Origin: Methanobacterium sp.
GTDB lineage: Archaea > Methanobacteriota > Methanobacteria > Methanobacteriales > Methanobacteriaceae
DNA: 15,396 nt
NCBI GenBank assembly: GCA_003162115.1
Contig: PMMV01000114.1
Span: 341-15,736, forward strand
Reading direction: 5' to 3'
Under the pieces are notes generated by a model, which searched no databases, was not told the origin of the DNA, and was given only the letters and a program-made list of their open reading frames with translations. Each line of letters opens with the position of its first letter. The first letter of the stretch is position 1. A program made the translations under genes and the position numbers. Positions 1-9,308 of the stretch are shown piece by piece.

Positions 1-76
1 CAGTACAACTAAATCTTCCAATTGACCTTTAGAAGACTACTTATGGTAACCATTCATATTAAATATAGTGATAAAA

Positions 77-970
77 ATGAAATGTTCCGTTTTCGCACCA
101 TCACATATTACAGGATTTTTTGAAATTATCGACAATCAAGAACCTTTAAAGAGAGGATCATGTGGTGCGGGTGTAGCAATGGATAAAGGAGTAATCACTC
201 ACCTCCAGATTGTTGATAAAGATTCTAATATTAATCCAGAAATAGATGTAAGAATCAATGGTGATGAAGATGCTAAAAATTCTTCAATAACATTTAAAAC
301 CCTTGAGTTGATGGAAAGGGATTTTGCAATCAGCAAACTTCTGGAATACAAAACACTAATAGTTGATCATGAAGTTGAAGTACCAATTGGTGCAGGATAT
401 GGTATTTCAGCTGCTTGTGCTCTTGGAACTGCCTTGGCAACAGCCAAGATCCTTGAACTGGATATAACTTTTAATACAGCTGCAGCTATGGCTCATCTTG
501 CTGAGATTGAGATGAAAAGTGGACTTGGAGATGTGATTGCCGAAGTTAATGGGGGTATAACATTAAGACTTAAGGAAGGGGCTCCCGGTATCGCTGTTAC
601 TGATAAAATAATCCTAGATGAAGATCTTTTCGTGATCTCCAAAAGTCTTGGTGGAATCGAAACATCAGAAATAATCGGAGACCCAATCCACAAAAAAAGA
701 ATCAACAGTACAGGAAAAAACATGTTAAATGAACTTTTGAAGAAACCTGATCCAGAAACATTCATGAAACTATCAAAAAGATTTTCATTGGAAACAGGAT
801 TCTTGAGCAATGATGTTCTAGACATAATAAATATCCTAGAAGATGAAACTATCGGTGCATCAATGGCAATGCTTGGAAATACTGCATTTGCACTGTCTAA
901 AACTCCCGATACTACAATTGAAGAAGTCATAATTTCTCGAATTGATTCTTATGGCTGCAGATTTCTATAA
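77..970 (+). CDS. Pantoate kinase (GHMP kinase superfamily)
   Basis: Phosphorylates D-pantoate with ATP to 4-phosphopantoate, the first committed archaeal step to coenzyme A; the next enzyme, phosphopantothenate synthetase, is not in the window. The N-terminus SVFAPSHITGFFEI (residues 4-17) and the glycine-rich GHMP ATP-binding loop PIGAGYGISAACA (residues 103-115) are the diagnostic features. The length, 297 residues, is normal for the family. No signal peptide or membrane segment is seen, so it should be cytoplasmic. An in-frame GTG at 68 would add three residues, but it lies inside AGTGAT (67-72), which resembles the GGTGAT ribosome binding site, so I prefer the ATG at 77. The gene stands alone on the plus strand and converges on the regulator gene ending at 1054. 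Function is confident by family; the exact start is less so. Confidence 0.9.
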   Translation: MKCSVFAPSHITGFFEIIDNQEPLKRGSCGAGVAMDKGVITHLQIVDKDSNINPEIDVRINGDEDAKNSSITFKTLELMERDFAISKLLEYKTLIVDHEVEVPIGAGYGISAACALGTALATAKILELDITFNTAAAMAHLAEIEMKSGLGDVIAEVNGGITLRLKEGAPGIAVTDKIILDEDLFVISKSLGGIETSEIIGDPIHKKRINSTGKNMLNELLKKPDPETFMKLSKRFSLETGFLSNDVLDIINILEDETIGASMAMLGNTAFALSKTPDTTIEEVIISRIDSYGCRFL

Positions 971-1043
971 TAATACTCAGAATGAATCGCTAATATTGAG
1001 ATCGAACTCATTTTGAGAATATAATAAATTTAACACTAAATTT

Positions 1044-1050
1044 AAAAAAA
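1044..1050 (-). terminator. T7 tract ending the leftward gene block
   Basis: Read on the minus strand, a run of seven T lies 3 bp past the TAG stop of the winged-helix regulator. Oligo-T tracts without a strong hairpin are the usual archaeal termination signal. It sits in the 83 bp between two convergent genes. No comparably good plus-strand T tract is visible after the pantoate kinase gene. Confidence 0.5.
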
Positions 1051-1053
1051 TAA

Positions 1054-1848
1054 CTAGTATTTCTCTAATGAAACATCTTCTACAGTATATTTCAATCCGT
1101 CATGCTCCAGTTTCCTTATTAAACTCTTAGTCATTTTCCCAACAGCAAATACAAGTACATTAAGACCTCTTTTAGCAGCCGCTACACTTGCATCTGGAGT
1201 GGCGAATTCAAAGTTTGTTTTTATTCCCAGTTTAGTCGTAACTGCTCTTGAAACAGTGCCCATTATTCCTACTCTGTCAAATCCTCTATTGTATATTTCC
1301 ATGATCCTTTCAGTATCACATGCCTTTGATCCACCTTCATTAATAGTTGGAACCTGTATTACAACAACGTATCCTGGTTTTAGTTGTATTGTACCACCGA
1401 GTTTTACCAATGCCACATCTTCTCCAGCAGCAGCTGTTTTTAAGACCTTTGCATAGGCAGATTTTTCTTCTTTACCTGCGTAGAGTGTACCATTTTCCAT
1501 TTCAAGCCATACAGTTTCGCCAGATATCATATTCTCCCTGGCTATAGCGGGCCAAACTGATTTGTAAGTGTTCATGGTATCAAGAACATTGTCGGCATAT
1601 TTTCTGAGGTTTAGGGCCTCGGTCTTCACCTTTTCAATGCCTCGTTTGGTAATTTTATATCTTGTATTACCCATACCAGTTTCAACAAAACCGTCATCAA
1701 CTAGACTTTTTATATTCTCAGAAACAGCCTGAACAGTTATATCCAATTTTTTAGCTATATCCTTCTGTCTTAGATGGGGTTGTTCCTTAGCTATCTCTGC
1801 AAGAATCTGAAATCTTGTAAGTTCGCCTTTTTTCTTGAAAACCTTCAT
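1054..1848 (-). CDS. Winged helix-turn-helix transcriptional regulator with uncharacterised C-terminal domain
   Basis: A predicted DNA-binding regulator of 264 residues. Residues about 10-75 form a MarR/Lrp-like winged helix: helices around [10 protein letters not shown] and [10 protein letters not shown], recognition helix around [17 protein letters not shown], then a wing with TRYKITKRG. The remaining roughly 190 residues form a mixed alpha/beta domain, with no cysteine cluster or membrane segment, whose ligand I cannot name. A TTG at 1854 would add two residues, but the GAGGA site at 1859-1855 directly abuts it and stands six bases before the ATG at 1848, so the ATG is the start. It is the last gene of the leftward run, 26 bp after the DHH nuclease. 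Targets are unknown; autoregulation or control of the upstream genes is only a guess. Confidence 0.8.
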   Translation of the reverse strand: MKVFKKKGELTRFQILAEIAKEQPHLRQKDIAKKLDITVQAVSENIKSLVDDGFVETGMGNTRYKITKRGIEKVKTEALNLRKYADNVLDTMNTYKSVWPAIARENMISGETVWLEMENGTLYAGKEEKSAYAKVLKTAAAGEDVALVKLGGTIQLKPGYVVVIQVPTINEGGSKACDTERIMEIYNRGFDRVGIMGTVSRAVTTKLGIKTNFEFATPDASVAAAKRGLNVLVFAVGKMTKSLIRKLEHDGLKYTVEDVSLEKY

Positions 1849-1874
1849 AAACAATCCTCGTTAATAATTTTAAT

Positions 1875-3275
1875 TTAAATTAACCCCTTTAAACTTTCAT
1901 CAAATAGGGTTAAGAATTTACTAGTACTGCCTTCCGGGATGTATGCTCCGCAAGCAACGGAATGTCCTCCTCCACTTCCACCAACTTTCTCAGCAACCTT
2001 TCTTATTAAATTTCCGAAGTGAATACCATCGTAGGCAAGTAGCCGTGAACATCGCAAGGATACTTTTGTTCCTTCCTTATTATCTCCTATTGGTGTAAAA
2101 CCTATTATTGGTTTTTTCCAATCTCCATAACTCAATATCATCCCAGCAATGGTTCCTATTACTTCACTCTTTATTTCAGAACCTTCAAAGTATTGTAAGT
2201 TGTTAAGGGGAATGATCCTGTCGTCTCCTCTAATCCATTCCATTTTCTTAGCAAGATAACGTCGATGTTCAAGTGCTAGATGTTCCATTGCATCAAGTCC
2301 GGCTCCTCTATCTCCTTTCAATACATTTAAGGCGACTTTATGGTGGTTGTGTCTGCCACAAGCATTTACAGCAGTTGAGAATTCGCTTGCGTCCCTGAGT
2401 GGTGAGTACTTTTCTTCCATTAAAAACTCGTAAGAATCCCCTGAAATAAGTTTTGGTACGTATTTAACGTATCGGGATGGAACTTCACGGCTCAACATTC
2501 TAACCAGTTCAGAAAATAATCTACTTTTCTCTTCTATACTCAAATCACATAGTGATCTATGTTTCCTCCCATTTTTAGAGGGAATATCAAGTTTGTTTAA
2601 AAGTAAAAGGCATTCTGTTTTGTTATTTGTAATTGGAAGATTAACATCTCCAAAATATGATAATGCCACAAAAATTGGTCGAGTCTGTCTACCATAGATT
2701 GCTAGGTCGTATTTAGATTCAACCAAATTGTTCTGAATGCTTTCGCTCAGAATTCCATTGTTCAATCCCACCATCTTCCCTGAAAAACTGTTCTGCATAT
2801 CTCCAACAGCACTCAAAACTCCCATCCAGCTTAGGTCATGATATCCAAATGTTCTTGCAAGGAGGTATGTCATGCCGCCCCCTGAAATTTCGTATGAACC
2901 ATCTATATTATGGAAATGAGGGTTCAACTCCACAAGTTTCCCGTTTACAGACTGTTCTATTTTCCTAACAGGTGGATGATGGTCTAAGATCAGGGTCTTT
3001 GATGTTGATGTACAAAATTTATTCATGTCCTGTCCTGAGCCAAGATCAGTGAATATAGTTAGTTCATTTTCGGATTCTAGGTCTTCGATTTTATCTAGAC
3101 TTATAAATTCTATTTCATGATCCTTTTCAAGCCTGTCAAGCATTGAAGAAAGAATAGCACCGGCTGTTACTCCATCACAATCTATATGGGTGTAAATTTT
3201 AATGTCTTCAGACTGATTAACCAGTTCTTGTGCCTTTTTAAATAATAAATTCATTGAATTATGAGATCTAAGCAT
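1875..3275 (-). CDS. DHH/DHHA1 phosphoesterase, archaeal RecJ-like nuclease
   Basis: A 466-residue member of the DHH superfamily, related to bacterial RecJ and archaeal GAN-type nucleases that act on single-stranded DNA or RNA. The N-terminal metal-binding motifs are intact: HIDCDG (H30, D32, D34), FTDLG (D77) and the DHH triad (98-100). The C-terminal DHHA1 substrate-binding motif GGGHSVACG is at about 435-443. The start is set by an AAAGGAG site at 3287-3281, five bases before the ATG. It lies 42 bp downstream of SRP19 and is probably co-transcribed with it. Several RecJ paralogues usually coexist in archaea, so association with GINS and the replisome cannot be claimed from sequence alone. 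An oligonucleotide phosphodiesterase role is the alternative. Confidence 0.85.
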   Translation of the reverse strand: MLRSHNSMNLLFKKAQELVNQSEDIKIYTHIDCDGVTAGAILSSMLDRLEKDHEIEFISLDKIEDLESENELTIFTDLGSGQDMNKFCTSTSKTLILDHHPPVRKIEQSVNGKLVELNPHFHNIDGSYEISGGGMTYLLARTFGYHDLSWMGVLSAVGDMQNSFSGKMVGLNNGILSESIQNNLVESKYDLAIYGRQTRPIFVALSYFGDVNLPITNNKTECLLLLNKLDIPSKNGRKHRSLCDLSIEEKSRLFSELVRMLSREVPSRYVKYVPKLISGDSYEFLMEEKYSPLRDASEFSTAVNACGRHNHHKVALNVLKGDRGAGLDAMEHLALEHRRYLAKKMEWIRGDDRIIPLNNLQYFEGSEIKSEVIGTIAGMILSYGDWKKPIIGFTPIGDNKEGTKVSLRCSRLLAYDGIHFGNLIRKVAEKVGGSGGGHSVACGAYIPEGSTSKFLTLFDESLKGLI

Positions 3276-3317
3276 TTTAACTCCTTTGAAGATATTAAAA
3301 AGTATTATTATTATAAT

Positions 3318-3593
3318 TTATTTGTTTCTGGCACCATTGATCAGCTTGCTTATTTTAATCAGGATCTCCCTCTTGGGCATGGTTTTATCAACGCTTACCC
3401 TGCCAGAAATTTCCCACCACGATCTGGAATATGATTTATTTTTTTCCACTTCAGGATTTAAACCGAGTTTATTTGCTGCTTTTGAAATTTCTCTCAGTTT
3501 CGGAGAATCCACAGCATCGTCCATGGGAATTTTTCTTCCTTCATGTTTGCTTTTTTTTGAATCGACATAAACCGGCCATATTATTGCTTTCAT
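3318..3593 (-). CDS. Signal recognition particle protein SRP19
   Basis: A 91-residue SRP19, which binds the tips of helices 6 and 8 of 7S RNA and prepares the site for SRP54 in archaeal and eukaryotic co-translational targeting. The family pattern is clear: [11 protein letters not shown] near the N-terminus, then GRKIP (19-23), [15 protein letters not shown] in the middle and GRVSV after it. The size is typical and the protein is basic, as expected for RNA binding. A GGTGA site at 3605-3601 stands seven bases before the ATG. It follows hemD by 60 bp and precedes the DHH nuclease by 42 bp. The 7S RNA gene is not in the window. Confidence 0.92.
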   Translation of the reverse strand: MKAIIWPVYVDSKKSKHEGRKIPMDDAVDSPKLREISKAANKLGLNPEVEKNKSYSRSWWEISGRVSVDKTMPKREILIKISKLINGARNK

Positions 3594-3653
3594 ATTCCTC
3601 TCACCTTGAAATACTAATTTATTTTGGTTTTATCTACTATTAATTCCAATTCT

Positions 3654-4448
3654 TTAAATTTTATCATTTAAAATTTCTAGCATAGCTTTAACAGTATATT
3701 GTTCAGGTATTAAAACGGGGATACAATGTTCTTTAAGGGGTTTAGCAGTTACAGGACCAATTGCGGCCACAATAACATCTCCATTTCTGAGAACTTTGAA
3801 TAATTCTTCTTTTTTATCATATTTAACCATTTTAAATAGGTTTTGAACTGTTAATGTGCTTGTAAATGTAACAGCATCTACTTCCTTGTTGATTATACTA
3901 GTTATTAGTGCTTGGACTTTATCTTTATTTTTAGGAAGTCCGGATCTGTATGCCTCAGCAACAATTACATTTGCGCCCATTTTTTTCAGACCATCTGGAA
4001 GCATATCTCTGGCGGCTATAGTTCTGGGAAGTCCAATTTTTTTATTATTAAGTTTTAATCCCTTAAACATTTCAAGAAGCCCTTCTGCTGTGTAATCTTT
4101 CGCAACCATATCTGCTTTAATTCCATAGTCTTCTAGGAATTTTTCTGTTCGGGGACCTATTACAGCTATTTGACAGTTTGGATTTAACCTGTCCTTAAGA
4201 TCTTGGCAATGTTTGAATATTGATATTATTCCTGTAGGTGATGTTAATATTAACCAATCAAGTTCTCCTGCCATTTCACATAAGTCTAGAAGTGATTGAG
4301 TATTTGAAACTTGAAGTTCCAGTGTCGGTGCTACCAGTGCAATTCCACCGTGTTGTTTAACAATTTTAACTGCTTCATCAACTCGTTCAGCTGGTCGTGT
4401 TATACCAATTACTTTTCCCTCAAATTCATTACCCTTCATTTTTTTCAT
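3654..4448 (-). CDS. hemD: Uroporphyrinogen-III synthase
   Basis: Cyclises hydroxymethylbilane with inversion of ring D to uroporphyrinogen III, the precursor of F430, cobamides and siroheme in methanogens. The family diverges strongly and has few invariant residues. Support comes from the N-terminal [20 protein letters not shown] segment, the mid-protein [10 protein letters not shown] (a typical LxFTSxxGV-like element), the later [13 protein letters not shown] and [11 protein letters not shown] segments, and a length of 264 residues. The start codon overlaps the cobA stop as ATGA (4448-4445), so translation is probably coupled. A second Met at residue 4 is an alternative start. The pairing with cobA, the next enzyme in the pathway, makes the assignment firm. 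Confidence 0.88.
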   Translation of the reverse strand: MKKMKGNEFEGKVIGITRPAERVDEAVKIVKQHGGIALVAPTLELQVSNTQSLLDLCEMAGELDWLILTSPTGIISIFKHCQDLKDRLNPNCQIAVIGPRTEKFLEDYGIKADMVAKDYTAEGLLEMFKGLKLNNKKIGLPRTIAARDMLPDGLKKMGANVIVAEAYRSGLPKNKDKVQALITSIINKEVDAVTFTSTLTVQNLFKMVKYDKKEELFKVLRNGDVIVAAIGPVTAKPLKEHCIPVLIPEQYTVKAMLEILNDKI

Positions 4449-5170
4449 CCATTGATTTCAGCCTTCTTAAGCAAAGATTCCTTTAAAACATCCACTACTT
4501 GCCCCACAATTACAATGGCAGGGGTGTTTATATCATTATTTGTTATGTCTTCGAGTGTGCCGGTTATTATCTTTTGATCCGACATTGTACCATTTTCAAT
4601 AACACAAACAGGAGTTTTGGGATCTTTGTGTTTCATTATCTCCTTGATGTTTTTTTTTAATAAACCAACACCCATAAGAATCACAAGGGTATCTGAATTA
4701 AAATTCCATTTAACTTGTTTATTTGGTTTTGTGGGATCTTCATGTCCTGTGACAACTGTTAATGAAGTTGCAACTCCTCTGTGTGTTACAGGGAGTCCTG
4801 CTGATGTTGGAACCCCAATGGCGGATGTTACTCCGGGTATAAATTCTACATCTATACCATTTTCTAAAAGAGTGAGCATTTCTTCTCCACCTCGACCGAA
4901 TACAAATGGGTCTCCTCCCTTTAATCTTACAACAACATCGTGGGTTTTCGCTTGATCAACAAGGATCTGATTTATTTCATCCTGTTTTTTGTAATGTTCT
5001 CCTGATTTTTTTCCAACATAGATAAGCTCTGCATTCTTTGTATAGTCCAGTATTTCATCATTTGCGAGTCTGTCATATACAACAACATCGGCTTTTTTCA
5101 GGGCTTTAATACCTTTAACTGTAATGAGATCAGGATCTCCGGGTCCCGCACCTACTAAATATACAACCAT
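4445..5170 (-). CDS. cobA: Uroporphyrinogen-III C-methyltransferase (SUMT)
   Basis: Transfers two methyl groups from S-adenosylmethionine to C2 and C7 of uroporphyrinogen III, giving precorrin-2, the branch point to F430, cobamides and siroheme. The 241-residue protein is a single-domain SUMT without the CysG oxidase/ferrochelatase fusion. The tetrapyrrole methylase motifs are intact: VGAGPGDP (6-13), [13 protein letters not shown] (85-97), PGVTSA (112-117) and PVTHRG (127-132). A GGTGA site at 5181-5177 stands six bases before the ATG. It is the first gene after a 166 bp gap with a possible promoter, and its stop overlaps the hemD start. I saw no cobalamin-riboswitch-like structure upstream. 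Confidence 0.95.
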   Translation of the reverse strand: MVVYLVGAGPGDPDLITVKGIKALKKADVVVYDRLANDEILDYTKNAELIYVGKKSGEHYKKQDEINQILVDQAKTHDVVVRLKGGDPFVFGRGGEEMLTLLENGIDVEFIPGVTSAIGVPTSAGLPVTHRGVATSLTVVTGHEDPTKPNKQVKWNFNSDTLVILMGVGLLKKNIKEIMKHKDPKTPVCVIENGTMSDQKIITGTLEDITNNDINTPAIVIVGQVVDVLKESLLKKAEING

Positions 5171-5212
5171 ATTTTTTCACCTTGATTTTTTTTAATATTT
5201 GTAAATATTAAA

Positions 5213-5222
5213 GTATAAATTA
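5213..5222 (-). promoter_or_regulatory. Candidate TATA box for the cobA-hemD block
   Basis: On the minus strand the sequence AATTTATACT resembles the archaeal box A. Transcription would begin about 25 bases downstream, near 5190, giving a leader of about 20 nt that carries the GGTGA site of cobA. There is no long minus-strand T tract between the purQ stop (5337) and this box, so read-through from the pur genes is also possible. Confidence 0.4.
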
Positions 5223-5336
5223 ATCTAAATTCAATTATAGCGGCATAAAATGTTTATTAAAGTTTTAATCCCTATTATCTTTGTTAGAAATCGAATTTCA
5301 GATTTTTTTTCTTCTCATTGGAGTTCAGGTTAAATC

Positions 5337-5984
5337 TTATTTAACCATTCCTTTAAAAAATTTCAAACCATCATCAGATCCTAAAATAGTTTCTGAAGCC
5401 CTTTCAGGATGGGGCATAATTGCACATACCAATCCTTCTTCGTCGCATACACCAGTTATGGCTTCCATTGATCCGTTTGGATTCTCTGATTCAAATGATA
5501 GTACAATCTGATCATTTTCACGCAGTTGGTTAAGGTCTTCTGTATAGTAACGGCCTTCTGCATGGGCTATTGGCATTCTTATTATTTCATTTTTTTTATA
5601 CATGCTTGTGAATGGTGTTCTACTGCTATTAACCTTCAGTTCTGTCCATTTGCAGATGAATTTAGCGTTTTGATTTTCGGTGAATACTCCTGGTACCAGT
5701 CCAACTTCGGCAAGTATTTGTGCCCCGTTACATATTCCAAGAACAGGTTTACCTTCCTCTACACAGTCTTTAATTCCATTTATAACAGGTGTGATTGCTG
5801 CTATAGCTCCTGCCCTTAGGTAATCTCCATAGGAGAAACCTCCAGGAATTACAACTGCTTCAAAATCGGAGAGATCCCTTTTGCTCCACCAAACATAATC
5901 TGGTTCAGCCCCAGCCAGTTCGAGCGCATGGAAAACATCCCTGTCACAATTGGATCCTGGAAATCGTATTATCCCAACTTTCAT
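5337..5984 (-). CDS. purQ: Phosphoribosylformylglycinamidine synthase, glutaminase subunit
   Basis: The class I glutamine amidotransferase subunit of FGAM synthase: it releases ammonia from glutamine for the PurL subunit, which makes FGAM from FGAR in de novo purine synthesis. The triad is visible as C85 in LGICNGAQ and H192/E194 in MPHPER. The oxyanion-region motif [15 protein letters not shown] is at 46-60, and the N-terminus [15 protein letters not shown] is typical. Its 215 residues match the small-PurQ architecture that works with separate PurS and PurL. It starts three bases after the purS stop, with a GAGGA site inside the end of purS. purL lies outside the window. Confidence 0.96.
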   Translation of the reverse strand: MKVGIIRFPGSNCDRDVFHALELAGAEPDYVWWSKRDLSDFEAVVIPGGFSYGDYLRAGAIAAITPVINGIKDCVEEGKPVLGICNGAQILAEVGLVPGVFTENQNAKFICKWTELKVNSSRTPFTSMYKKNEIIRMPIAHAEGRYYTEDLNQLRENDQIVLSFESENPNGSMEAITGVCDEEGLVCAIMPHPERASETILGSDDGLKFFKGMVK

Positions 5985-5987
5985 ATT

Positions 5988-6242
5988 TTATTCCTCTTTT
6001 GGAGATATTTTTATTTGGTAATCGTGGATCACTGGGTTGCAAAGTAGTCTCTGGCACATTTCATCCACTTCCTTCCTTACAAGTCCTGTGTCTTGCCCTT
6101 CAATTGAGAACTTGATCACATCAACTGTCGATGTATTTTCAACTTGGTAGTCAAGTAAAGCTAAAGCCCTCTGTATTGTTGCAGCTTCAGGATTTAACAT
6201 ACCTTTTTTCAGACTTATTTTAACCTCTGTGTCATACTTCAT
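5988..6242 (-). CDS. purS: Phosphoribosylformylglycinamidine synthase subunit PurS
   Basis: The 84-residue PurS bridges PurQ and PurL in the archaeal and Gram-positive type of FGAM synthase complex and helps ammonia channelling. The pattern fits the family: an N-terminal strand [22 protein letters not shown], a central GFxxV-like strand ([16 protein letters not shown]) and a C-terminal [16 protein letters not shown] site at 6253-6249 is six bases before the ATG. It lies directly upstream of purQ, so the two are surely co-expressed, and 116 bp downstream of purC. Confidence 0.95.
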   Translation of the reverse strand: MKYDTEVKISLKKGMLNPEAATIQRALALLDYQVENTSTVDVIKFSIEGQDTGLVRKEVDEMCQRLLCNPVIHDYQIKISPKEE

Positions 6243-6358
6243 TGCAATTCACCAGTCCTTTTTTTGGATATTAACTGAAATTAAGTTTACATTCCACTTA
6301 TTTTTAATATGATCTTTGTTGGTTAATTTTTTTTACTAATAATTTTTTATAATTTGAT

Positions 6359-7105
6359 TTAAAGTTCAATTTTCCATTTTTTAATGTCTTTTTCTGAAAG
6401 TATAAGGGATGCAACCTTCACATAGGCATCCATAACACCGGAGTCCCCTTTTCTGAACAGATCCTTGTCTAGAACTTCACAAGTTTTTGAGTCCCAAAAT
6501 CTGCATGTATCAGGACTTATCTCATCACCAAGTACTATATTACCAGAGGAATCAAATCCATATTCAATCTTAAAATCAGGAAATAGAATATTTTTACTCA
6601 AAAGGAAATCCTTTAATACACTATTGATTTTAAGGGTAATATCCCTTATAATATCGAGTTGTTCTTGATCTGCAAGGCCCAGGGCAATAGTAATAGAATC
6701 ATTCAACATTGGGTCATGATATTCATCATTTTTATAATCCATCTGAATTACAGGTGGATTTAATTCCTGTCTTGTTTTGAAAGGAAATTTTTTTAACAGA
6801 CTTCCTGCTGCGATATTCCTGGTTATAACTTCCAATGGTAACATATCTAACTTCTTACAAAGCATATAACCAGGTTCAATTAATTCAATATACTGAGTTT
6901 TAATTCCAGCATTCTCAAGAACTTCAAAGAACTTTGAAGAAATCAAAGAATTGTAAAAACCTTTTTTAACCATTTTTTCAGATTTAACACCGTCACCAGC
7001 CGTTATATCGTCTCTGAATTTCACAATAACTCGTTTAGGGTCGTCTGTTTTATATACATCCTTTGCTTTACCTGCGTATAAGAGATTTCCAATTTTTGGA
7101 TTCAT
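6359..7105 (-). CDS. purC: Phosphoribosylaminoimidazole-succinocarboxamide synthase (SAICAR synthetase)
   Basis: Ligates aspartate to CAIR with ATP to give SAICAR in de novo purine synthesis. The sequence shows [16 protein letters not shown] (residues 8-23, the nucleotide-binding strand pair), [32 protein letters not shown] (substrate and metal region) and [10 protein letters not shown]. The length of 248 residues is normal. The open frame runs upstream to 7207, but that extension is AT-rich and unlike PurC. The ATG at 7105, preceded at seven bases by GGTGA (7117-7113), is clearly the start. It leads the purC-purS-purQ group and is divergent from the fumarate reductase cluster. Confidence 0.95.
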   Translation of the reverse strand: MNPKIGNLLYAGKAKDVYKTDDPKRVIVKFRDDITAGDGVKSEKMVKKGFYNSLISSKFFEVLENAGIKTQYIELIEPGYMLCKKLDMLPLEVITRNIAAGSLLKKFPFKTRQELNPPVIQMDYKNDEYHDPMLNDSITIALGLADQEQLDIIRDITLKINSVLKDFLLSKNILFPDFKIEYGFDSSGNIVLGDEISPDTCRFWDSKTCEVLDKDLFRKGDSGVMDAYVKVASLILSEKDIKKWKIEL

Positions 7106-7158
7106 TTTAAATTCACCATTGAATTTATTACTTAACTTTCTATAAATTTTTATAATAT

Positions 7159-7168
7159 TATATAAAAA
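7159..7168 (-). promoter_or_regulatory. TATA box for purC
   Basis: Minus-strand TTTTATATAA contains TTTATATA, the classic methanogen box A. The predicted start of transcription, about 25 bases on, falls near 7138 and gives a leader of about 33 nt containing the GGTGA site of purC. Confidence 0.5.
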
Positions 7169-7430
7169 ATTCTTTAAACAGTTAATGAAAAATTGGTTAC
7201 ATTTCAAATATATTTTTGGGGCTTGCTGCTTTTATTAAATATTACTAAGTTGTAATAGTTGATTTTATTTATTTAATGATTAGTATCTAGTAGTACATTT
7301 GCATTCATTAGTTATTAGAGGTTATACCCAAATTCAAAAAATATTAATTCTTTAAATTATAAATTAAACACTGAAACCATTTAGTAAATTAGTACATTAT
7401 TTGTGAAAAATCTATTTAAACTTAGAACAA

Positions 7431-7440
7431 GATATAAATA
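7431..7440 (+). promoter_or_regulatory. Candidate TATA box for the fumarate reductase cluster
   Basis: GATATAAATA is the best TATA-like element upstream of the flavoprotein gene. A start near 7464 would give a leader of roughly 90 nt, long for an archaeon. CTAAATAAAT at 7462-7471 is an alternative that would shorten the leader to about 60 nt. The two cannot be told apart from sequence. Confidence 0.35.
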
Positions 7441-7556
7441 ACTATGGATGTCTAGATTTACCTAAATAAATTATGTAAGTCAGACTAAACACTTAATTCA
7501 CCTATTTGTGGGATTTTTTTCCAGATAACTGAAAGGAAATAGGGGGGATAAATTTA

Positions 7557-9308
7557 TTGTACTTAGATTTAAAAGCTGATGACGAAGATGGTGTTGTAAG
7601 TACATCGATTCATTACCATGATGTGATCATTATCGGAGGTGGGCTTACAGGACTCCGGGCAGCTCTTCAGGTCTCAGATTCTGGCCTCAATGGTGCCATA
7701 GTTTCAAAGGTTCATCCACTCAGATCCCATTCGGTTGCAGCTCAAGGAGGAATGAATGCATCATTAGGCAATGTTCCAGGTGAGGATGGTACTTCTGATA
7801 GCTGGGAAATGCATGCCTATGATACTGTTAAAGGATCTGATTACCTTGCTGATCAGGATGCTGTAGAGCGTATGTGTCGCGAGGCAACAGCAACTGTGTA
7901 CGAACTGGAACATATGGGAACTGTCTGGTCGAGGCTGGAAAATGGTAAAATTGCCCAGCGTCCTTTTGGAGGTGCAGGATTTCCAAGAACATGTTATGCT
8001 GCAGATCGAACCGGGCACAATGCGCTCCATACTCTCTATGAACAAGTCTTAGATAGAAATATTCCTGTGTACGAGGAATTTTTTGTAACATCACTTGTAA
8101 AGGACAGTGGAAGATGCATTGGATGTACAGCCATTGAGATCATGACTGGTAAAATTCATGGCTTTATTTCAAAGGTTGTTTTAATGGCTACAGGTGGATT
8201 TGGCAGGATATTCAACAGATCGACAAATGCTCTCATCAATACTGGTGATGGTCAGGCACTAGCACTCGATTTAGGTGTGCCATTAAAGGATATGGAGTTT
8301 GTACAGTTTCATCCTACCACTTTATACGGAACGAATATTTTGATGAGCGAAGGAGCAAGGGGTGAAGGAGGTATTCTGATCAACAGTCGTGGGGAACGTT
8401 TCATGAAACGTTATGCTCCCAACTCAATGGATCTAGCTCCTCGTGATGTTGTTGCTAGGTCAATTGAACAGGAGATCAGAGAAGGAAGAGGTTACGACGG
8501 TGGTTACATACATCTCGATCTAACTCATCTGGGTGCTGATCGTATCAAAGAACGATTACCTGGAATAAGACAGATAGCAATGGATTTTGCAAATGTTGAT
8601 CCTATTAACGATCCGGTTCCCGTTCAACCAGGCCAGCACTACTCCATGGGAGGAATCGATGTAGAAATCAACGGGGGTACAATATTTCCAGGATTGTATG
8701 CTGCAGGCGAATGTGCATGTATTAGTGTACACGGGGCGAATAGATTAGGTGGAAATTCTCTCCTTGAAACAGTAGTATACGGTCGGTTGGTGGCTGATAA
8801 AATTATTAAAGATATAAAAGAACTATCTGAGCCGGATTCACAACACATGAAATCTGCTGTAAAGGCGGTTGAATCTAAAATTGAAGAAATATTGGGGCGA
8901 AGAGAGGGCGCAAGCATTTTTAAGGTCAGAGAAAATATGGCAGAAACCATGTTCCAAAAATTCGGAATATTTCGTGATGGTCAAATAATGGAAGAAGGGC
9001 TAAAGGAAATTAAAAAGATGCAGGAAAAGTTATCTCACCTCACCCCCAACAATAAGGATTTAGCAGTAAATCAGACACTTATACAGTTTTTAGAGTTAGA
9101 AGGGATGCTTAAAATTGCCGAAGTGGTAGCATGCGGGGCTATTAAAAGAGAAGAGAGCCGAGGTTCGCATACAAGGATAGATTATCCGGATCGTGATGAT
9201 GATAACTATCTTAAACATACATTAGCAGTTTTAAAAGAGGGTAGCATTGACTTAAGCTATAAATCGGTTATTTTGGGAATGTTTGAACCAAAGGAGCGTG
9301 TATACTAA
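7557..9308 (+). CDS. Succinate dehydrogenase/fumarate reductase flavoprotein subunit
   Basis: Catalytic subunit interconverting fumarate and succinate. Of 583 residues, 21-45 form the FAD-binding strand and loop (VIIIGGGLTGLRAA). H58 in RSHSVAAQGG aligns with the histidine that carries covalent FAD in SdhA/FrdA. Active-site residues are all present: H252 (FHPTT), R268 (EGARGEGG), H361 (HYSMGGI) and R396 (ANRLGGNSLLE). No signal peptide is seen, so it acts in the cytoplasm. The start must be TTG at 7557: an in-frame TGA at 7530 and the absence of ATG or GTG before the FAD motif leave no other choice, and GGGGGGAT at 7542-7549 is the likely ribosome binding site. The stop overlaps the next ATG (TAATG). 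Arg codons are half CGN (17 of 34), unlike the neighbouring genes. The overall pattern is SdhA/FrdA-like; whether it is TfrA itself is doubtful given its partner. Confidence 0.93.
   Translation: MYLDLKADDEDGVVSTSIHYHDVIIIGGGLTGLRAALQVSDSGLNGAIVSKVHPLRSHSVAAQGGMNASLGNVPGEDGTSDSWEMHAYDTVKGSDYLADQDAVERMCREATATVYELEHMGTVWSRLENGKIAQRPFGGAGFPRTCYAADRTGHNALHTLYEQVLDRNIPVYEEFFVTSLVKDSGRCIGCTAIEIMTGKIHGFISKVVLMATGGFGRIFNRSTNALINTGDGQALALDLGVPLKDMEFVQFHPTTLYGTNILMSEGARGEGGILINSRGERFMKRYAPNSMDLAPRDVVARSIEQEIREGRGYDGGYIHLDLTHLGADRIKERLPGIRQIAMDFANVDPINDPVPVQPGQHYSMGGIDVEINGGTIFPGLYAAGECACISVHGANRLGGNSLLETVVYGRLVADKIIKDIKELSEPDSQHMKSAVKAVESKIEEILGRREGASIFKVRENMAETMFQKFGIFRDGQIMEEGLKEIKKMQEKLSHLTPNNKDLAVNQTLIQFLELEGMLKIAEVVACGAIKREESRGSHTRIDYPDRDDDNYLKHTLAVLKEGSIDLSYKSVILGMFEPKERVY

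Larger units (their letters stand above)
7106..7556. other. Divergent intergenic region between purC and the fumarate reductase cluster
   Basis: This 451 bp region is very AT-rich and I see no credible gene in it on either strand. It contains the purC ribosome binding site and TATA-like box at the left end, a TATA-like box for the rightward cluster at 7431-7440, and the G-rich ribosome binding site of the flavoprotein gene at 7542-7549. No CRISPR, tRNA or insertion sequence end is visible. Confidence 0.7.

Noticed and set aside
5171..5336. Possible cobalamin-type riboswitch upstream of cobA
   Set aside because: I could find no B12-box-like sequence or multi-stem fold, and the predicted leader is only about 20 nt.
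7106..7207. Upstream extension of purC by 34 residues
   Set aside because: It is AT-rich and unlike PurC, contains the purC TATA box, and GGTGA at 7117-7113 is placed for the ATG at 7105.
7291..7398. 9 bp direct repeat TAGTACATT (7291-7299 and 7390-7398) upstream of the flavoprotein gene
   Set aside because: A 9-mer repeated once in about 450 AT-rich bases is expected by chance fairly often, and the copies are 99 bp apart with no positional relation to the TATA box.
7764..8094. Antisense open frames within the flavoprotein gene (and similar ones elsewhere)
   Set aside because: They lie opposite strongly conserved coding sequence and have no ribosome binding site or recognisable protein features.
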